Positions 9,998 through 20,527 are shown, counted from the stretch's first letter. The stretch is DNA of 64,000 nucleotides from Jaenimonas drosophilae (GCA_030849065.1 JASAON010001651.1:1-64000), one strand, 5' to 3'. The notes: generated from the sequence alone by a model not told the origin. Translations and numbers: made by a program.

Positions 9998-12275
9998 CAC
10001 CGTAACCAGGATGTTGCATTCATTTTTGTTGATGGACCATCAAACCGTGTTGTTCATGGATGCTCACAGCACAAGTGCGGTACTGTGGATGTATCAACAT
10101 CTAGACACACTTGTCTCTGCTGCCCTCACTGATCAGCCCTGCTCCATACACAAGTCCGCCCATTTCCGGTTAGTCAGCCATGAGCTGGCGAGTAAAGGCC
10201 CATCGTTGTGTCTGGCAGAGAAGTTGTGCGTGCGCCTGAACACTTCATCATCAGCGGGATCGGTTGACCGCGTTGTGTGGATTGTGCCACGACTGATTCT
10301 TGAGCCGATAGAAGTGCACACTATTGTCTCGTTGTGGTTAGCGGTGCCGGTGAAGTTTATCTTCGTGGTGAACCGCGACGTGTGTGAAGAGCAGCTTCTG
10401 AACACGTCATGTCATGAGGCTTCCTGTGACGCACATCGTGCAGTGGTGGGGGTGGATAGAGGTTGTGCACTGCTCTTTCCACAATGGCGATTGATGCTGC
10501 TTCGTGCCTTTGGTTTAACCAAGAGTGGGCTTTCATTGGATGATGTAGTGCGGGTGGCTGTCCTTCCAGATGCACAGTCATGCCCAATTGATCTGAACGT
10601 GATGAGGTTGGCTACTAGTGAGCCGAAACGGGTCATCGGAGGATGCTCCGAGGCGTGGGTGCATCAAAGCCGTATTGTTGAGAGGGGTGGTGGTATTCTA
10701 GCCACTAACAGAGTGGTCAGTGACGCCCGTGTCAAGAAGCTACCAGCAGTCTACGGGCACCATTGCCAAGTTGCTAGTACCATCAACGTGCTTCAGGCTC
10801 AGAACGCAAAGGATGGGCATACCATTCGATCTTTTCTTCGTGGTCCAACAAGACCAACATTGCCCCGGGCAATTCAAGAAGTACATTCCTACTACCCCAT
10901 TGTGGCTTCACTAAGCTCTCCTCTTCAGCTTGAGATATCAGCAACCGATGTCTTTGTGATTGAGTTTATGCCTGAGGTGTTTCATGAGTATGACGACTGT
11001 CATCGCGTGTTTCGTTCTCTTGAAGCTCACCGCAGCACCCAGGTGATTGTGGCACTTACTCACGCACTTTCAGATGTCGGCAAATGTTTCATGTCACCAA
11101 CTGGCACATATGAAAGTGGCCGATTAGAGGCCTGCGTAAGGCACGTGCTGGACTGCTTTGGTGGTGCGCATCGTGTGTGTTCGTGGGTGGTCACCGATCC
11201 ATTTGAACAGAAGCCGCGGCTTGGTTTCTGTCTTTGCACGGAGCCTCTTGTATCGATGAACTCCCACCAGACGGCCAACTCACTAATTGCCCAGGTGTTG
11301 GAGCTAATCCGTCCCTTTGGGTGGGCCCTCGTCCATCAAGATAACCTCCGTCGATGGGACAGCAGCCACACATTTCTGCCACCAATGGAGCACGACGCAG
11401 GTGGACGTTGCCGTGAGGCGGTTGATTATGCTCTCCGCCGTATTGAGACGCGCCGTGTGACTGAGGGCTGCCATCGACGTTTTTCCAGCTCACGGGTATC
11501 TGCCACGTTGCCTCCACCAAACACCATCAGTCCAGAGTTGTGGCAGGCGGCGGAAATATCTCCCGAGGATGGCCTTCATTTGTGGAAGGGCGCCCACGTG
11601 TGCCTCCACACTGGGGAATGGGCTACAGTGCGTCAATTTGCCCCTCTGGCAACAGCCCCAGCACGTGTCTTGGCAAGCCATGCGGGGGTCCTTCTCCAGC
11701 GATGGCAGGAGAAGGGTCGCATCCACAGTTGGAAACCAGCACTTCCGCCGTACATGGATATGATGGAGAGGCACCAGTGGCCTGTCGTTGAGGTTGATGG
11801 CAGTGGCAAGAGCATCCTTGTACTACCGAGTGTGATATCACGGCACCGCATTGATTTTCCACAAGCGAGCCTTCAACGTGGCAATGCTTCTCGCAACCCA
11901 ACTGCCCACGAAGATACTTCTCAAGCTACGACTGCTGAGGTGCTACGCCTTCCATTGTGTTTGGCACACGTTGAAGCGCCAACTCCAGTGTTCTTGTCCA
12001 GAGTGTTTCTCGGAGGACACCTTGAGCAAACGAATGATTGCACTGAGAGGGATGCACTGCACTGCACAAGGTGGCGACATCTACACACAAGTCGGCAGTC
12101 TTGGATTCTCTCCGACCGAGTTGGGGGAGTACTTCCAAGCTCCTTACCCCCAAGCTGCCGAAGAAGAATCCCACTGGACATGTTTTACCACTATCCGAAA
12201 GCAGTGCGCTGTGCACTGGCATGTACAACCATTGCACGCGTTGTTGAACCGGCGACTGACAAGTCACCTAGGTAG
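9969..12275 (+). CDS. large unrecognised protein, possible degenerate PIF1-like helicase
   Basis: 768 residues with no clear signal peptide or Walker A motif; I do not recognise it confidently. Two stretches recall PIF1-family helicases. Residues about 326-370 (DVFVIEFMPEVF, then TQVIVALTHALSDVGK) sit like a decayed motif II/III. The C-terminal part (about 525-680) has the order GAHVCLHTGEW, WPVVEVDGSGKS, then LPLCLAHVE followed by LSRVFLGG, resembling the PIF1 order of a GAQVML element, a WPVVRF element and the LAWAITVHKSQG motif, but with the signature residues replaced. If correct it is an ATPase-dead relative. Kinetoplastids have many PIF1 paralogues, some with eroded motifs, so this is possible but unproven. 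Many Cys and His residues are scattered through it without a regular zinc pattern. Confidence 0.55.
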   Translation: MRDDASDVSDTVTRMLHSFLLMDHQTVLFMDAHSTSAVLWMYQHLDTLVSAALTDQPCSIHKSAHFRLVSHELASKGPSLCLAEKLCVRLNTSSSAGSVDRVVWIVPRLILEPIEVHTIVSLWLAVPVKFIFVVNRDVCEEQLLNTSCHEASCDAHRAVVGVDRGCALLFPQWRLMLLRAFGLTKSGLSLDDVVRVAVLPDAQSCPIDLNVMRLATSEPKRVIGGCSEAWVHQSRIVERGGGILATNRVVSDARVKKLPAVYGHHCQVASTINVLQAQNAKDGHTIRSFLRGPTRPTLPRAIQEVHSYYPIVASLSSPLQLEISATDVFVIEFMPEVFHEYDDCHRVFRSLEAHRSTQVIVALTHALSDVGKCFMSPTGTYESGRLEACVRHVLDCFGGAHRVCSWVVTDPFEQKPRLGFCLCTEPLVSMNSHQTANSLIAQVLELIRPFGWALVHQDNLRRWDSSHTFLPPMEHDAGGRCREAVDYALRRIETRRVTEGCHRRFSSSRVSATLPPPNTISPELWQAAEISPEDGLHLWKGAHVCLHTGEWATVRQFAPLATAPARVLASHAGVLLQRWQEKGRIHSWKPALPPYMDMMERHQWPVVEVDGSGKSILVLPSVISRHRIDFPQASLQRGNASRNPTAHEDTSQATTAEVLRLPLCLAHVEAPTPVFLSRVFLGGHLEQTNDCTERDALHCTRWRHLHTSRQSWILSDRVGGVLPSSLPPSCRRRIPLDMFYHYPKAVRCALACTTIARVVEPATDKSPR

Positions 12276-12762
12276 CGAACAACACGTTTCAAGTGACAGA
12301 GGATGATCTTCTGCACGTCAATTGGTGATGTGCCCTGCTAGCTTCATTTGATGCAGAGATGAGTCACCAGTAATAACATCGCGTTGACGACCAATTCCAG
12401 TGGTTGTGTTGCTCACACACGATTCCCTTCTCTCTCCACCTCTACGGGTGTTTGGGTATGTTGTGAAGGTAGGTTTTTGTCTTGACTACCACTTAGTCAC
12501 CGCTACGACGGCATCACATTCATTTTTTTTTTCCTAGAGAAGGATCTCAGCGACTGAGCGCAACGGCCAGCATACCCTACCTGAGCCTCTCCATCGCTCT
12601 CTCTGTAGCCGAAGCAATACTATTTTCAGCATTTGTGTTGCTGCCAGGTACACTCAAAGAGGTTGGCAGTGGTCATCCTTCGTGTGCTCTCTTATCTCTT
12701 ATTGTTTCTGCTAGTTAGTTCTACAAACCCACGTGTTTTCCCCTGCATGCTCGCTTGCAGAA
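12276..12762 (+). other. intergenic region and 5' UTR of the receptor kinase
   Basis: No gene is seen. A pyrimidine-rich tract runs from about 12676 to 12710 and ends in AGs at 12713-12714 and 12717-12718, the likely acceptors. A further AG at 12759-12760 would leave only two bases before the main ATG. Confidence 0.5.
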
Positions 12763-12797
12763 ATGCCCCACAAAGATGTCACCAGCCTCAATTTTGA
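12747..12797 (+). promoter_or_regulatory. short upstream ORF overlapping the receptor-kinase start
   Basis: With acceptors at 12714 or 12718, the first ATG is at 12747 and opens a 16-codon frame ending in TGA at 12795-12797, across the main ATG at 12763. As at 9959, the frame relation to the main gene is +1. Use of the AG at 12759-12760 would remove it, so alternative acceptor choice could switch translation efficiency. Confidence 0.35.
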
Positions 12798-15700
12798 GGC
12801 ACAAACCGCTTCCGTGCGTGCTGACGAGATGGAAGCGGATCCATCTTCATCGATCTCGGTTCATCGACAGGACACTGACGGCCCATGCTCCACGGTTGTT
12901 GCCAGCCCTCCTTCTGTGGTGCAGGCGTCTGTAGTAGACCCCCCAACTGTGAAGTCGAAGAGACGGAGCACCACAAGAGCGCGAGTGATTGTATGTGAGA
13001 ACGCAGCAACGGAGCGCATTTTTCTGCGCAACCCATTGGCACGTGGTGGAGATGGCGAAGAGAAGGATCTCAGTTCTTCTCTTATTAGCTCTGCTGAGGA
13101 TGACGAGGTAAGTGGCCCCCCTAGGAAGATCAACTCCATGAGCCATCCACAGATTCAATTGGGGAGCGTTTCTCAAGTAGCCTTGGAACAAGATAGCAGC
13201 TGTGGCCCGCCGCTCAATCAAATGGAGTCCTTCGACACAGACGGCGTTTCCTCGCTCGATGCACACAGCGCGTGGTGCCGAGTCAGCAGTCTTGTTGCAG
13301 CGGTGACACTCATGTGCATGGGGACGATCATTGTTGGAGTACTGGGATTTGCCCCCTTCTTCTTCACTTGCGTCAAGGCGAACGCAGCATCTACAGAGTA
13401 CCTACTCTCGGAAACTATGAAGGGAGTGACTTCCATCACGCAGAATAGTGTTTCAATGCTGCCAGCATTCGTGCACATCATTACATTCAACTTCATCAAG
13501 AAGCAATCCACCTCCTCCAGTGAAGTGACACTACCCAAGGATCCTGAAACCTTGATGCTGTCCCTGCTTGCCGTTCTCACCCGCTTTACCACCGCGATTG
13601 AGTTCCTACGTTTTGTTTACATGGACCCCGTCTCGGGGCTATACACAACGGTCGGCTTCGAGGATAATTTCACCTACATTGTGGGTGGCTACAACAACAC
13701 CCCAAGCCTCTCAGCTTTGTTTCTTGCCAATCAGGACGCAACCTTAGCACAGCCTCCAAAGATCTATGGATACGTGGACTTTGCCAGGCTCATTGAAGGC
13801 CCAGCGAGCCCTGTGGTTTCGATCGTGGAGCCCTGGAGCCTCAATGAAAGCTTTGGGCAACGTTGGCTCCCACAAGCCTTCAATACCTCCGGCACTTACT
13901 TCAATTATGTCCTCCCATTCAAAATTGACAACAGCCTTGGTTTTTGCCAGGCTGGACTCCGAACTGAGCACATTGTAGAGGAAACCTACAAGTTGACCCC
14001 AGCCTTACGTGAGCATGGGCGTATTATGATGTTGGACTACCACGAAGGCATTGTTGTTCAGAATAGCTGGGGCCAGGCGTTGTTCACCCAGACCTTGAAC
14101 CCCATCACACACACCACAATTTTTGATCCCCTAGCCATCGCCCACATAAATGATCCATTTATGGTGGAGGCCGTTCGAAGTGTTGAAGATTTGGGAGGCT
14201 TTGCCGCCGTCATGGATGGCACCAACACAAGCCTAGTTCAGTTCAAGTTTCATGGCAAACCAGCCTACCTCAACATGACACGGGTTCAGGACAACTATGG
14301 ACTGGATTTGGTGCTCTGCGCCACGGTACTTCGTGCAGATTTTGAGCGGGCCTTTGTTACTGCTAGGACGGTGGTACTCTGTGTGTGCGCTGGCGTACTC
14401 GTGATTGTCACCATCACAGCCATCATCATCGCCTGCTTTGTGGTGAAGCCGTTGAAACGCTTGATTCCAGCGTTGGAACGGGCCTCAGCGTTGGATATAT
14501 CTGCCGCTGATGTAGACGCTCCGGGCTCTGGGGGCATTCGCCGCTACGAGAAGTACATCACCGAGATCCGCGACATGCAAACCGCCTTCGCCAAGCTACA
14601 CGCCAGCTTGAAGGAGATGAAGTCCTACATGCCGCAGGCAGTCATGACTCACGGAGAGGGGCCCGATGTTGCTGTTGTTGCCACTCATGCTGATGGCAAC
14701 GGTGGCCAGGCCGAGAACTCTACCGATGCTGTGGCCAACTGGCGCCGACCGTCAACACAATTGAACCTTATGGCATTGAAGGATCGGGTAAACACGTTTT
14801 ACCAAAAGAATTGCACACTGGTTCGAGTGGAGATGCATCGGTCCAAGATATCCTTTGCAGAGCATCTGCAGGTGATTGACATCATCACGGAGGTTGCTGC
14901 TAAGTGTTCAGGTTGTGTCGAGCAGCTGGGTCACAGCCATATACTCGTCAGCTTTGGCGCACACTTTACTGTTCCCATTCACGCGTCGCGTGGCTGTCAG
15001 TTCGCCAACGACATTGCCATTCGAATTCCTCCGGCAATTCTGCAGCACCTAGTGATTTTGGTGGACTGTAATGAGTTCGTCGTGGGCAACTGCGGCGCCA
15101 ACAACTGCAATTCACGTGTTGTCTTTGGCGCAACGCACATGGTGGAAATATCCAAGATTTTGTGGGACATTGATTGCCATGTTGCGGTGACCCTTGGTGC
15201 ATCGTCGCACTTCCTCTCCAACCATCAGCTGTTTCCCGTCGAGTGTGTGCAGCTCAACTACTCCAAGTGCATCATGACCTTGTCCGAACTCCGCCCTGTG
15301 ACCAAATCAAAGGACGAGATGCACCAGGAGGCCTGCTTGTACCGTTCTGGTGTTTCAGAAATGAGCAAGGGCAAGTACCATGGAGCTCTGGCTGATTTTT
15401 CATTGGTCGAGGATAAGACCAATCCGCAACTTCAACGATTGATCCGTATCTGCCAGCAGCGCATTGCGTCTGGGGACCAGAGCCCCTACGTCCACACCAG
15501 CGAGGATGTTTACCACTTTGGATCCTATCGAGAGAACAGCACAGCGGTGTCCACGGCAATGGGGGGAACCGTTGCCCACCGATGGGGCAATTCGCACAGG
15601 GTCATGTTCCCAGACGAGGAGGATGGCGGACTCAACCCGTCCTCTCTGCACTGTCTCACCAACAATGATGCGTCACATGATGACCAACTTCATCGTGGTG

Positions 15701-16749
15701 ACAACTACAGCCAAGAGCAAAGTGAACTCCCTGAGGGAAGTATGAGTGAGAATCCAACCCTTGACGCCCCTCAGCAACAGGAGGGTGATGAGGAGGATAC
15801 GCCCTTCTTTGACTTGTTCTTCCCAACAGGGAGCAGCACTCCAAGCGAAGATGAAGCCGTCAACTCTCAGGCAGATGACCTGAGTGCCGACCTCCCGATG
15901 ACCTTCAAGGATATGGATAACAATGTGTGGAGTCGTTCTTGCTCCAAGATTAGTGGTGGTGCATTTAGTGAGGTATTCCTGGGTCTCTCCGAGGACGGTG
16001 CGCAGGTTGCCATCAAGTGCATCAAGCGCATGCGTTCCGATAGCATGCCGGATGCACTGGAAGCGGAGATGCACATGGCCGTCAACCTGCGTCATCCAAA
16101 CATTGTACAGTATATTTCGTGTTGCGTCACGGGAGCATATCTGGCCATCTTCATGGAGTATGTCCCTGGCGGCTCACTTCACGCAGTGACTGAGGACTTT
16201 GGTAAGTTGCCAACCACTGTGGCGCGACGGTACATGGTTGATATCCTGAATGGGCTCTCTTACCTTCATGAAGGAGGGATCGCCCACTGTGATGTGAAGC
16301 CCCACAACATGCTGCTAGGCATTGACGGGGTATGCAAGCTCTCCGACTTTGGATCAGCGGCTGCCGCTGCCGATTTGGCACGGACGCGTTCGGATGAACC
16401 TATGATGCGAGGTACAGCGCTGTACATGGCCCCAGAAGTTGCCCGTGGAGAGCTGTGTACGGCTCAATCGGACGTCTACTCTCTTGGCATATCGCTGCTT
16501 GAGATGTCCCTGGGTCGAACCCCATGGAAGTGGTCGGCCAAGGCACGGAATATGGACAGTGCATCACTGGATGCACTTATCCGCAACGATGCTCGCTTCA
16601 TTCAATCTCTGGGTAACGGAATGGTGGAGCCTGATATCCCAGATACACTAGACAATGAAGTGGCGCGGTTTATTCGGGCGTGCTGTGACACTGACCCCAT
16701 GAAACGCCCCAGTTGCAAGGAGCTCATGATGTTCCCTTGTCTTATTTAG
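12763..16749 (+). CDS. transmembrane sensor kinase: ectodomain, HAMP-like linker, degenerate cyclase domain, STE-type kinase
   Basis: 1328 residues. The order is: cytosolic Ser-rich N-terminus (1-170); TM1 (about 174-203); an ectodomain of about 330 residues with several N-glycosylation sequons (NFT, NES, NTS, NMT), placed like a Cache-type sensor; TM2 (about 536-560); a HAMP-like stretch starting VVKPLKRLIPALE; a class III nucleotidyl-cyclase homology domain (about 684-820); a helical hairpin region (about 858-905); an acidic linker; and a C-terminal kinase (about 1056-1328). The cyclase domain keeps the fold signature (LGHSHILVSFGA, VVGNCGA, RVVFGATHMVEISKI), but the metal-binding Asp positions are lost, so it is probably a regulatory pseudocyclase. 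The kinase has Lys in VAIKCIK (K1085), HCDVKPHN (D1177), DFG (D1195) and MAPE. HRD is replaced by HCD. The longest frame opens with GTG; the ATG at 12763 is the first in frame. Confidence 0.8.
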   Translation: MPHKDVTSLNFEAQTASVRADEMEADPSSSISVHRQDTDGPCSTVVASPPSVVQASVVDPPTVKSKRRSTTRARVIVCENAATERIFLRNPLARGGDGEEKDLSSSLISSAEDDEVSGPPRKINSMSHPQIQLGSVSQVALEQDSSCGPPLNQMESFDTDGVSSLDAHSAWCRVSSLVAAVTLMCMGTIIVGVLGFAPFFFTCVKANAASTEYLLSETMKGVTSITQNSVSMLPAFVHIITFNFIKKQSTSSSEVTLPKDPETLMLSLLAVLTRFTTAIEFLRFVYMDPVSGLYTTVGFEDNFTYIVGGYNNTPSLSALFLANQDATLAQPPKIYGYVDFARLIEGPASPVVSIVEPWSLNESFGQRWLPQAFNTSGTYFNYVLPFKIDNSLGFCQAGLRTEHIVEETYKLTPALREHGRIMMLDYHEGIVVQNSWGQALFTQTLNPITHTTIFDPLAIAHINDPFMVEAVRSVEDLGGFAAVMDGTNTSLVQFKFHGKPAYLNMTRVQDNYGLDLVLCATVLRADFERAFVTARTVVLCVCAGVLVIVTITAIIIACFVVKPLKRLIPALERASALDISAADVDAPGSGGIRRYEKYITEIRDMQTAFAKLHASLKEMKSYMPQAVMTHGEGPDVAVVATHADGNGGQAENSTDAVANWRRPSTQLNLMALKDRVNTFYQKNCTLVRVEMHRSKISFAEHLQVIDIITEVAAKCSGCVEQLGHSHILVSFGAHFTVPIHASRGCQFANDIAIRIPPAILQHLVILVDCNEFVVGNCGANNCNSRVVFGATHMVEISKILWDIDCHVAVTLGASSHFLSNHQLFPVECVQLNYSKCIMTLSELRPVTKSKDEMHQEACLYRSGVSEMSKGKYHGALADFSLVEDKTNPQLQRLIRICQQRIASGDQSPYVHTSEDVYHFGSYRENSTAVSTAMGGTVAHRWGNSHRVMFPDEEDGGLNPSSLHCLTNNDASHDDQLHRGDNYSQEQSELPEGSMSENPTLDAPQQQEGDEEDTPFFDLFFPTGSSTPSEDEAVNSQADDLSADLPMTFKDMDNNVWSRSCSKISGGAFSEVFLGLSEDGAQVAIKCIKRMRSDSMPDALEAEMHMAVNLRHPNIVQYISCCVTGAYLAIFMEYVPGGSLHAVTEDFGKLPTTVARRYMVDILNGLSYLHEGGIAHCDVKPHNMLLGIDGVCKLSDFGSAAAAADLARTRSDEPMMRGTALYMAPEVARGELCTAQSDVYSLGISLLEMSLGRTPWKWSAKARNMDSASLDALIRNDARFIQSLGNGMVEPDIPDTLDNEVARFIRACCDTDPMKRPSCKELMMFPCLI

Positions 16750-18168
16750 GTGTTGCAAAGTGGTTGGTGATGCACGCATATGGGATGGCGGATAAGAGTC
16801 CAGAGAGAGCGATTCTCTTATTGATTTTGTTCTTCATTTTTTCGTTTTTTTTTTGACGGCGTTTACGGAATTATACACATCGATCGATCCCCCAAAAAGT
16901 TTATCTCCTTTCTCCGCGAACGCCTTTCCACAGAATGCGTTGCTAGCCAAACTGCGACTGGCTGACTCCACATACATACATCCCAACACAACAAACAAAC
17001 CAACAAACTCCAGCAATGGTCTGGAGAGCCGTCTTCCACAACACATGCTGTTTTTTTCTTTTTCTTTTGCGTCCAGGATTACATCCGCCGGTGGACATTC
17101 TTTCTTGTTGTTTTCCCTCTGTTTCGGGCATATGCTGGAGGTCCCAAGGCATATATCCACGTCAGCTTTCGCCCTCCTCCCCCTCTCCCCGATGCTCCAG
17201 TGCACCAATCTTCTTCAGCTGTTGATGTGTGACACGTGGCCGGTTTGCCCGTCAATCTTCCTTTCCCCTACGTCTTCTTTTCGCCCCCGTTTTTTCCGTT
17301 GTGTGTTTCAGTTGTGCCCGACAAGACTTTTGATGATTCACTGGAAACACGCACTCCAGAACATCGTATCATTGGTCATTCTTTACATCACCGCCATTGA
17401 CTCCAAACGAACTACTTTTCCTTGGGGTGCAGACGATGCAGTGAAGCACGGTGTGGAGAGTGCCCGTCCGTACACAGATGGTGAAATGACGTGTGTACGG
17501 ACTTTTTAGTGCGTGTACGTTGACGCTGTTGTTCGGATGTGCATCTTGCTGTACCGCCGTAGTTCAACATGTGATAGGGCGTCTGTGCGGATTGCGTTCC
17601 GATGGCTTCTTAGATGCATCCCACCTTCACTGACGCACATACGGGTTCCAATGAAGGGGCTTGGGAACGATTTCTCTCCGGAGATTCCAGAAGTCTCACT
17701 AACAATTTTTGTTCCACTCGCAATCAACCACTGCTGCTGTTGGGCTGGGACGCTGCCCAGTATGTGTTCGCTCCTTCTTGCATCCACCCCAATATCCGTA
17801 CTTTTCTTTCCATGACCTGTTTCACTACAGTCTAATTCATTGTAGCGAACTTTGTTAGGTAAGTTCACCATCTTCTCCTTTATTTTCTTTTTGGCCAGCG
17901 ATCTTCCCCACGAGATTTGTTTGTAGTTGGCCCACACACCATCCCTTTCTCCCCCGGTGCTTGGATTTGAGAGGTTAACCCTCTTGAACTCCTCACCTAC
18001 TCATCCCTCTTGCACCGCTCTCTCTCTCTCCCTATTCCTCCAGGAAGTTTGTCGCGGGGACGATCTGTGCCACGGGTGGGAAGAGCTCCGCATTATCGTC
18101 CTTGCGATAAAGCCGCTGCCGTGCGACGACCCATCGCCAGTTGTGGGGCCTACGATCACTAGCAGGCC
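16750..18168 (+). other. 1.4-kb gene-free stretch before the PHO80-type cyclin
   Basis: An open frame of about 218 codons (16853-17509) begins with TTG, is rich in Phe, Ser and Leu from pyrimidine tracts, and resembles no family; I take it as non-coding. T-runs occur at 16836-16854 and 17050-17070. Near the 3' end a strong CT-rich tract (18016-18040) ends in an AG at 18042-18043, the likely acceptor for the cyclin mRNA. The resulting 125-base 5' UTR has no ATG before 18169. Confidence 0.5.
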
Positions 18169-19260
18169 ATGAATTACCCTAATCAGCCTCACTTCATCAA
18201 TCCAAACCAGAACCCCCCTGTGACTAGTGTTCCGCAGCAACTTCACCAATATCAGCATCCCCAACAGCACCAGCCGGCCTATCCTGTACAATATCCTTCT
18301 TATGTTCCTAACGTGAACCATAGCCCCAATGTGCCCAGCGGGGGAAAGGGGGTACCAAGTCACTGCCCGGTGGGTCCGACACACGCCTATGTTGGACCTC
18401 TCAATTATGACCCCTCTCTTCCAGTACGGGGACCCTCCTTCACACGCGAGGTGCAGATGCCCTACGAGAACCATGCGGACCTCCATCAACCAGTGTACCC
18501 CCCTGGAGTAGATAGTGTGTACCCACAAGCTGTAATCCGCAACAATATGCCTCCACAAGTCCCACCAAGTGGGGCTGCTAGAGGAACAATGCGTGTACAG
18601 CAGGTACAGGCAGCTTGCCCTACTGGAACATCTGCGCCGAACATCAACACCTATCACAATAGAACAGGGAATGCCCCTCCTCCAGATCCCCAACCACAAC
18701 AGCCTCCGCGACACCAAGAGGATCAACTCTACGCGCAGTTAGTGGCGCTTGCCCTAGAAGAACGATGTGAAGAACATCGCCAGTTTGAGCGCAGGAAAGA
18801 CTCCATATTTCACAGTCTTCGCATTCCAGGCATTAGTGTGTGGGACTACATCCGCCGTGTAGCCAAGTACTCATCGTGCTCCCCCGAATGCTTCATCATT
18901 GCAGCCATCTACATTGATGCATACTCCACAGCCACAGGGATCCCCATCACACGTCTTAATGTCCATCGCCTAGTGATCACAGCTGTGATGGTCGGCGCCA
19001 AGGTGCGGGATGATATATACTTCAACAACTCCTTCTACTCACAGGTAGGAGGAGTGAATAATCGGGAGCTGAATGATCTAGAGCTAGAGTTGCTCAGAGT
19101 CATTGAGTGGAGGACCTGGGTGGAATCAAACCTCTTTGAACGATATCGTACTCAACTGATGCACCGGTACTACCGCATTGCGGTAAGACCCCCGGAGATT
19201 CCCAACCTGGGCCATCCCAATCCGGAGAATCCTAACGGGTACCCACAACAACACCAATAG
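18169..19260 (+). CDS. PHO80-type cyclin with Pro/Gln-rich N-terminus
   Basis: 363 residues. The first 190 are low-complexity (Pro, Gln, Asn, His, Tyr) with no fold visible. A PHO80-type cyclin box follows at about 196-335: FHSLRIPGISVWDYIRRVAKY, SPECFIIAAIYIDAY, then ITRLNVHRLVITAVMVGAKVRDD, FNNSFYSQVGGV and NNRELNDLELELLRVIEWR, the classic helices 1-5 of this group. In trypanosomes PHO80-type cyclins (the CYC2 group) partner CRK kinases and act in G1 progression and cell shape. The exact paralogue cannot be assigned. The start is the first ATG after the acceptor at 18043. It is followed by 4.6 kb without a gene, so the mRNA may have a long 3' UTR. Confidence 0.85.
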   Translation: MNYPNQPHFINPNQNPPVTSVPQQLHQYQHPQQHQPAYPVQYPSYVPNVNHSPNVPSGGKGVPSHCPVGPTHAYVGPLNYDPSLPVRGPSFTREVQMPYENHADLHQPVYPPGVDSVYPQAVIRNNMPPQVPPSGAARGTMRVQQVQAACPTGTSAPNINTYHNRTGNAPPPDPQPQQPPRHQEDQLYAQLVALALEERCEEHRQFERRKDSIFHSLRIPGISVWDYIRRVAKYSSCSPECFIIAAIYIDAYSTATGIPITRLNVHRLVITAVMVGAKVRDDIYFNNSFYSQVGGVNNRELNDLELELLRVIEWRTWVESNLFERYRTQLMHRYYRIAVRPPEIPNLGHPNPENPNGYPQQHQ

Positions 19261-20504
19261 TTCCAGTGTAATGGCTGCATAGGAAAAGGGGGAAGACACG
19301 AAGCACACACCACACCTTTTGACGCAAGGGCAATTTCACAAGGACCTGCACCAAATCGAGTTCACAATCCTTCCTTTCGCTGTATCGATGGATCTTCATG
19401 ATGTGATGTGTACGATGGCGGTCCGTTGCTGCCGAAGACTACTGCCACACATACATGCGTGTGTGGACATCCGGAGGAGGGCGCCGCTTATCTGCATCTC
19501 TGCGACACCCTGCTGAACGATTGTGGCACAAGGGTATTTGTTTTTCTTCTGTTATTTAGTTCGATTTGTTGCGCGCTGACGGCCACACGCACCTTCGGGC
19601 TTCGATTGCCCATTGAGATCAGCATCCATCCCGCGCCACCTCAAACTCCCCCTCCCCCCTTTCCTTTTCCCCTCATCTGCGGTGTACTCCGGCATTCCAG
19701 CTGCCACCGAGTGTGAGACCCCTCCCTCCCCCCTCTCCAGCAATGCCCATAACTCACTTGCTGGACATTTCGATACACGAAGTACTAGAGTACATCACCC
19801 ACCTACTATGACGTGTGTTTGCCTCTCCTAACTGAGGGGAAGCATGCCGAGGTCTGGGTTGCTCTTGGGGTCACTACGTATGAGCGATGCGTGAGCCCAT
19901 CGGCTTCGATCGGCTCAGCAAGAAGTATGGGTGGAGATGAAGCAGCAGCAATGCGTCCGGATGGAAGTTCTGGCACCGTAGCGATCCACTCGCCAACCTG
20001 TTGCACCTCTTCCGTTGCTTCTTCATTTTTGATTATCTGTGTTTCATTTTGTTGTTGTATGCTTGTTGTTGTATGATTGTTGCTTGGTGCTTTGCTGTAG
20101 GATCTGTTCAAGCTTACTCGTGGTACGCACAATTGCTTAGGTGAAGAAAAACTTTGCAGGTGAAGAAGTTGATTGATCCATCCACGCAGTGAACCTGAAC
20201 CTCATCTGCTCGAGCTGCAGGTGTGGTATTCTGTGAGTCGCCGTGTACCCTTCTTTGTGGTTATCAACAGGTGCCCCGTGTCTTCCCTGGCGGAGGATGA
20301 ACTGAACGATATGTTTGGTACGTGCCTATTCCAGTGGTGCACCCGGCGATTGCATGGTTCATTTTGCGTGCATAACGTGAATCAGCAATTCTCGTTCAGC
20401 CTTGTGTGTCTTGCGTGAAACATGAATGTGGGAGTTGATCCCAAGTATGTGAGAGGGAGAATAAGAATACACTTTATTTTGAATACACAAATCCTCCCAC
20501 ACAT

Positions 20505-20527
20505 ACACACACACACACACACACACA
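20505..20527. repeat. AC dinucleotide microsatellite
   Basis: About eleven and a half uninterrupted AC units inside the 4.6-kb gene-free stretch, followed by degenerate AC/CG-rich sequence to about 20560. Confidence 0.9.

Noticed and set aside
16853..17509. 218-codon open frame between the receptor kinase and the PHO80-type cyclin
   Set aside because: It starts with TTG, has no early ATG, reads pyrimidine tracts as Phe/Ser/Leu/Pro and matches no family.
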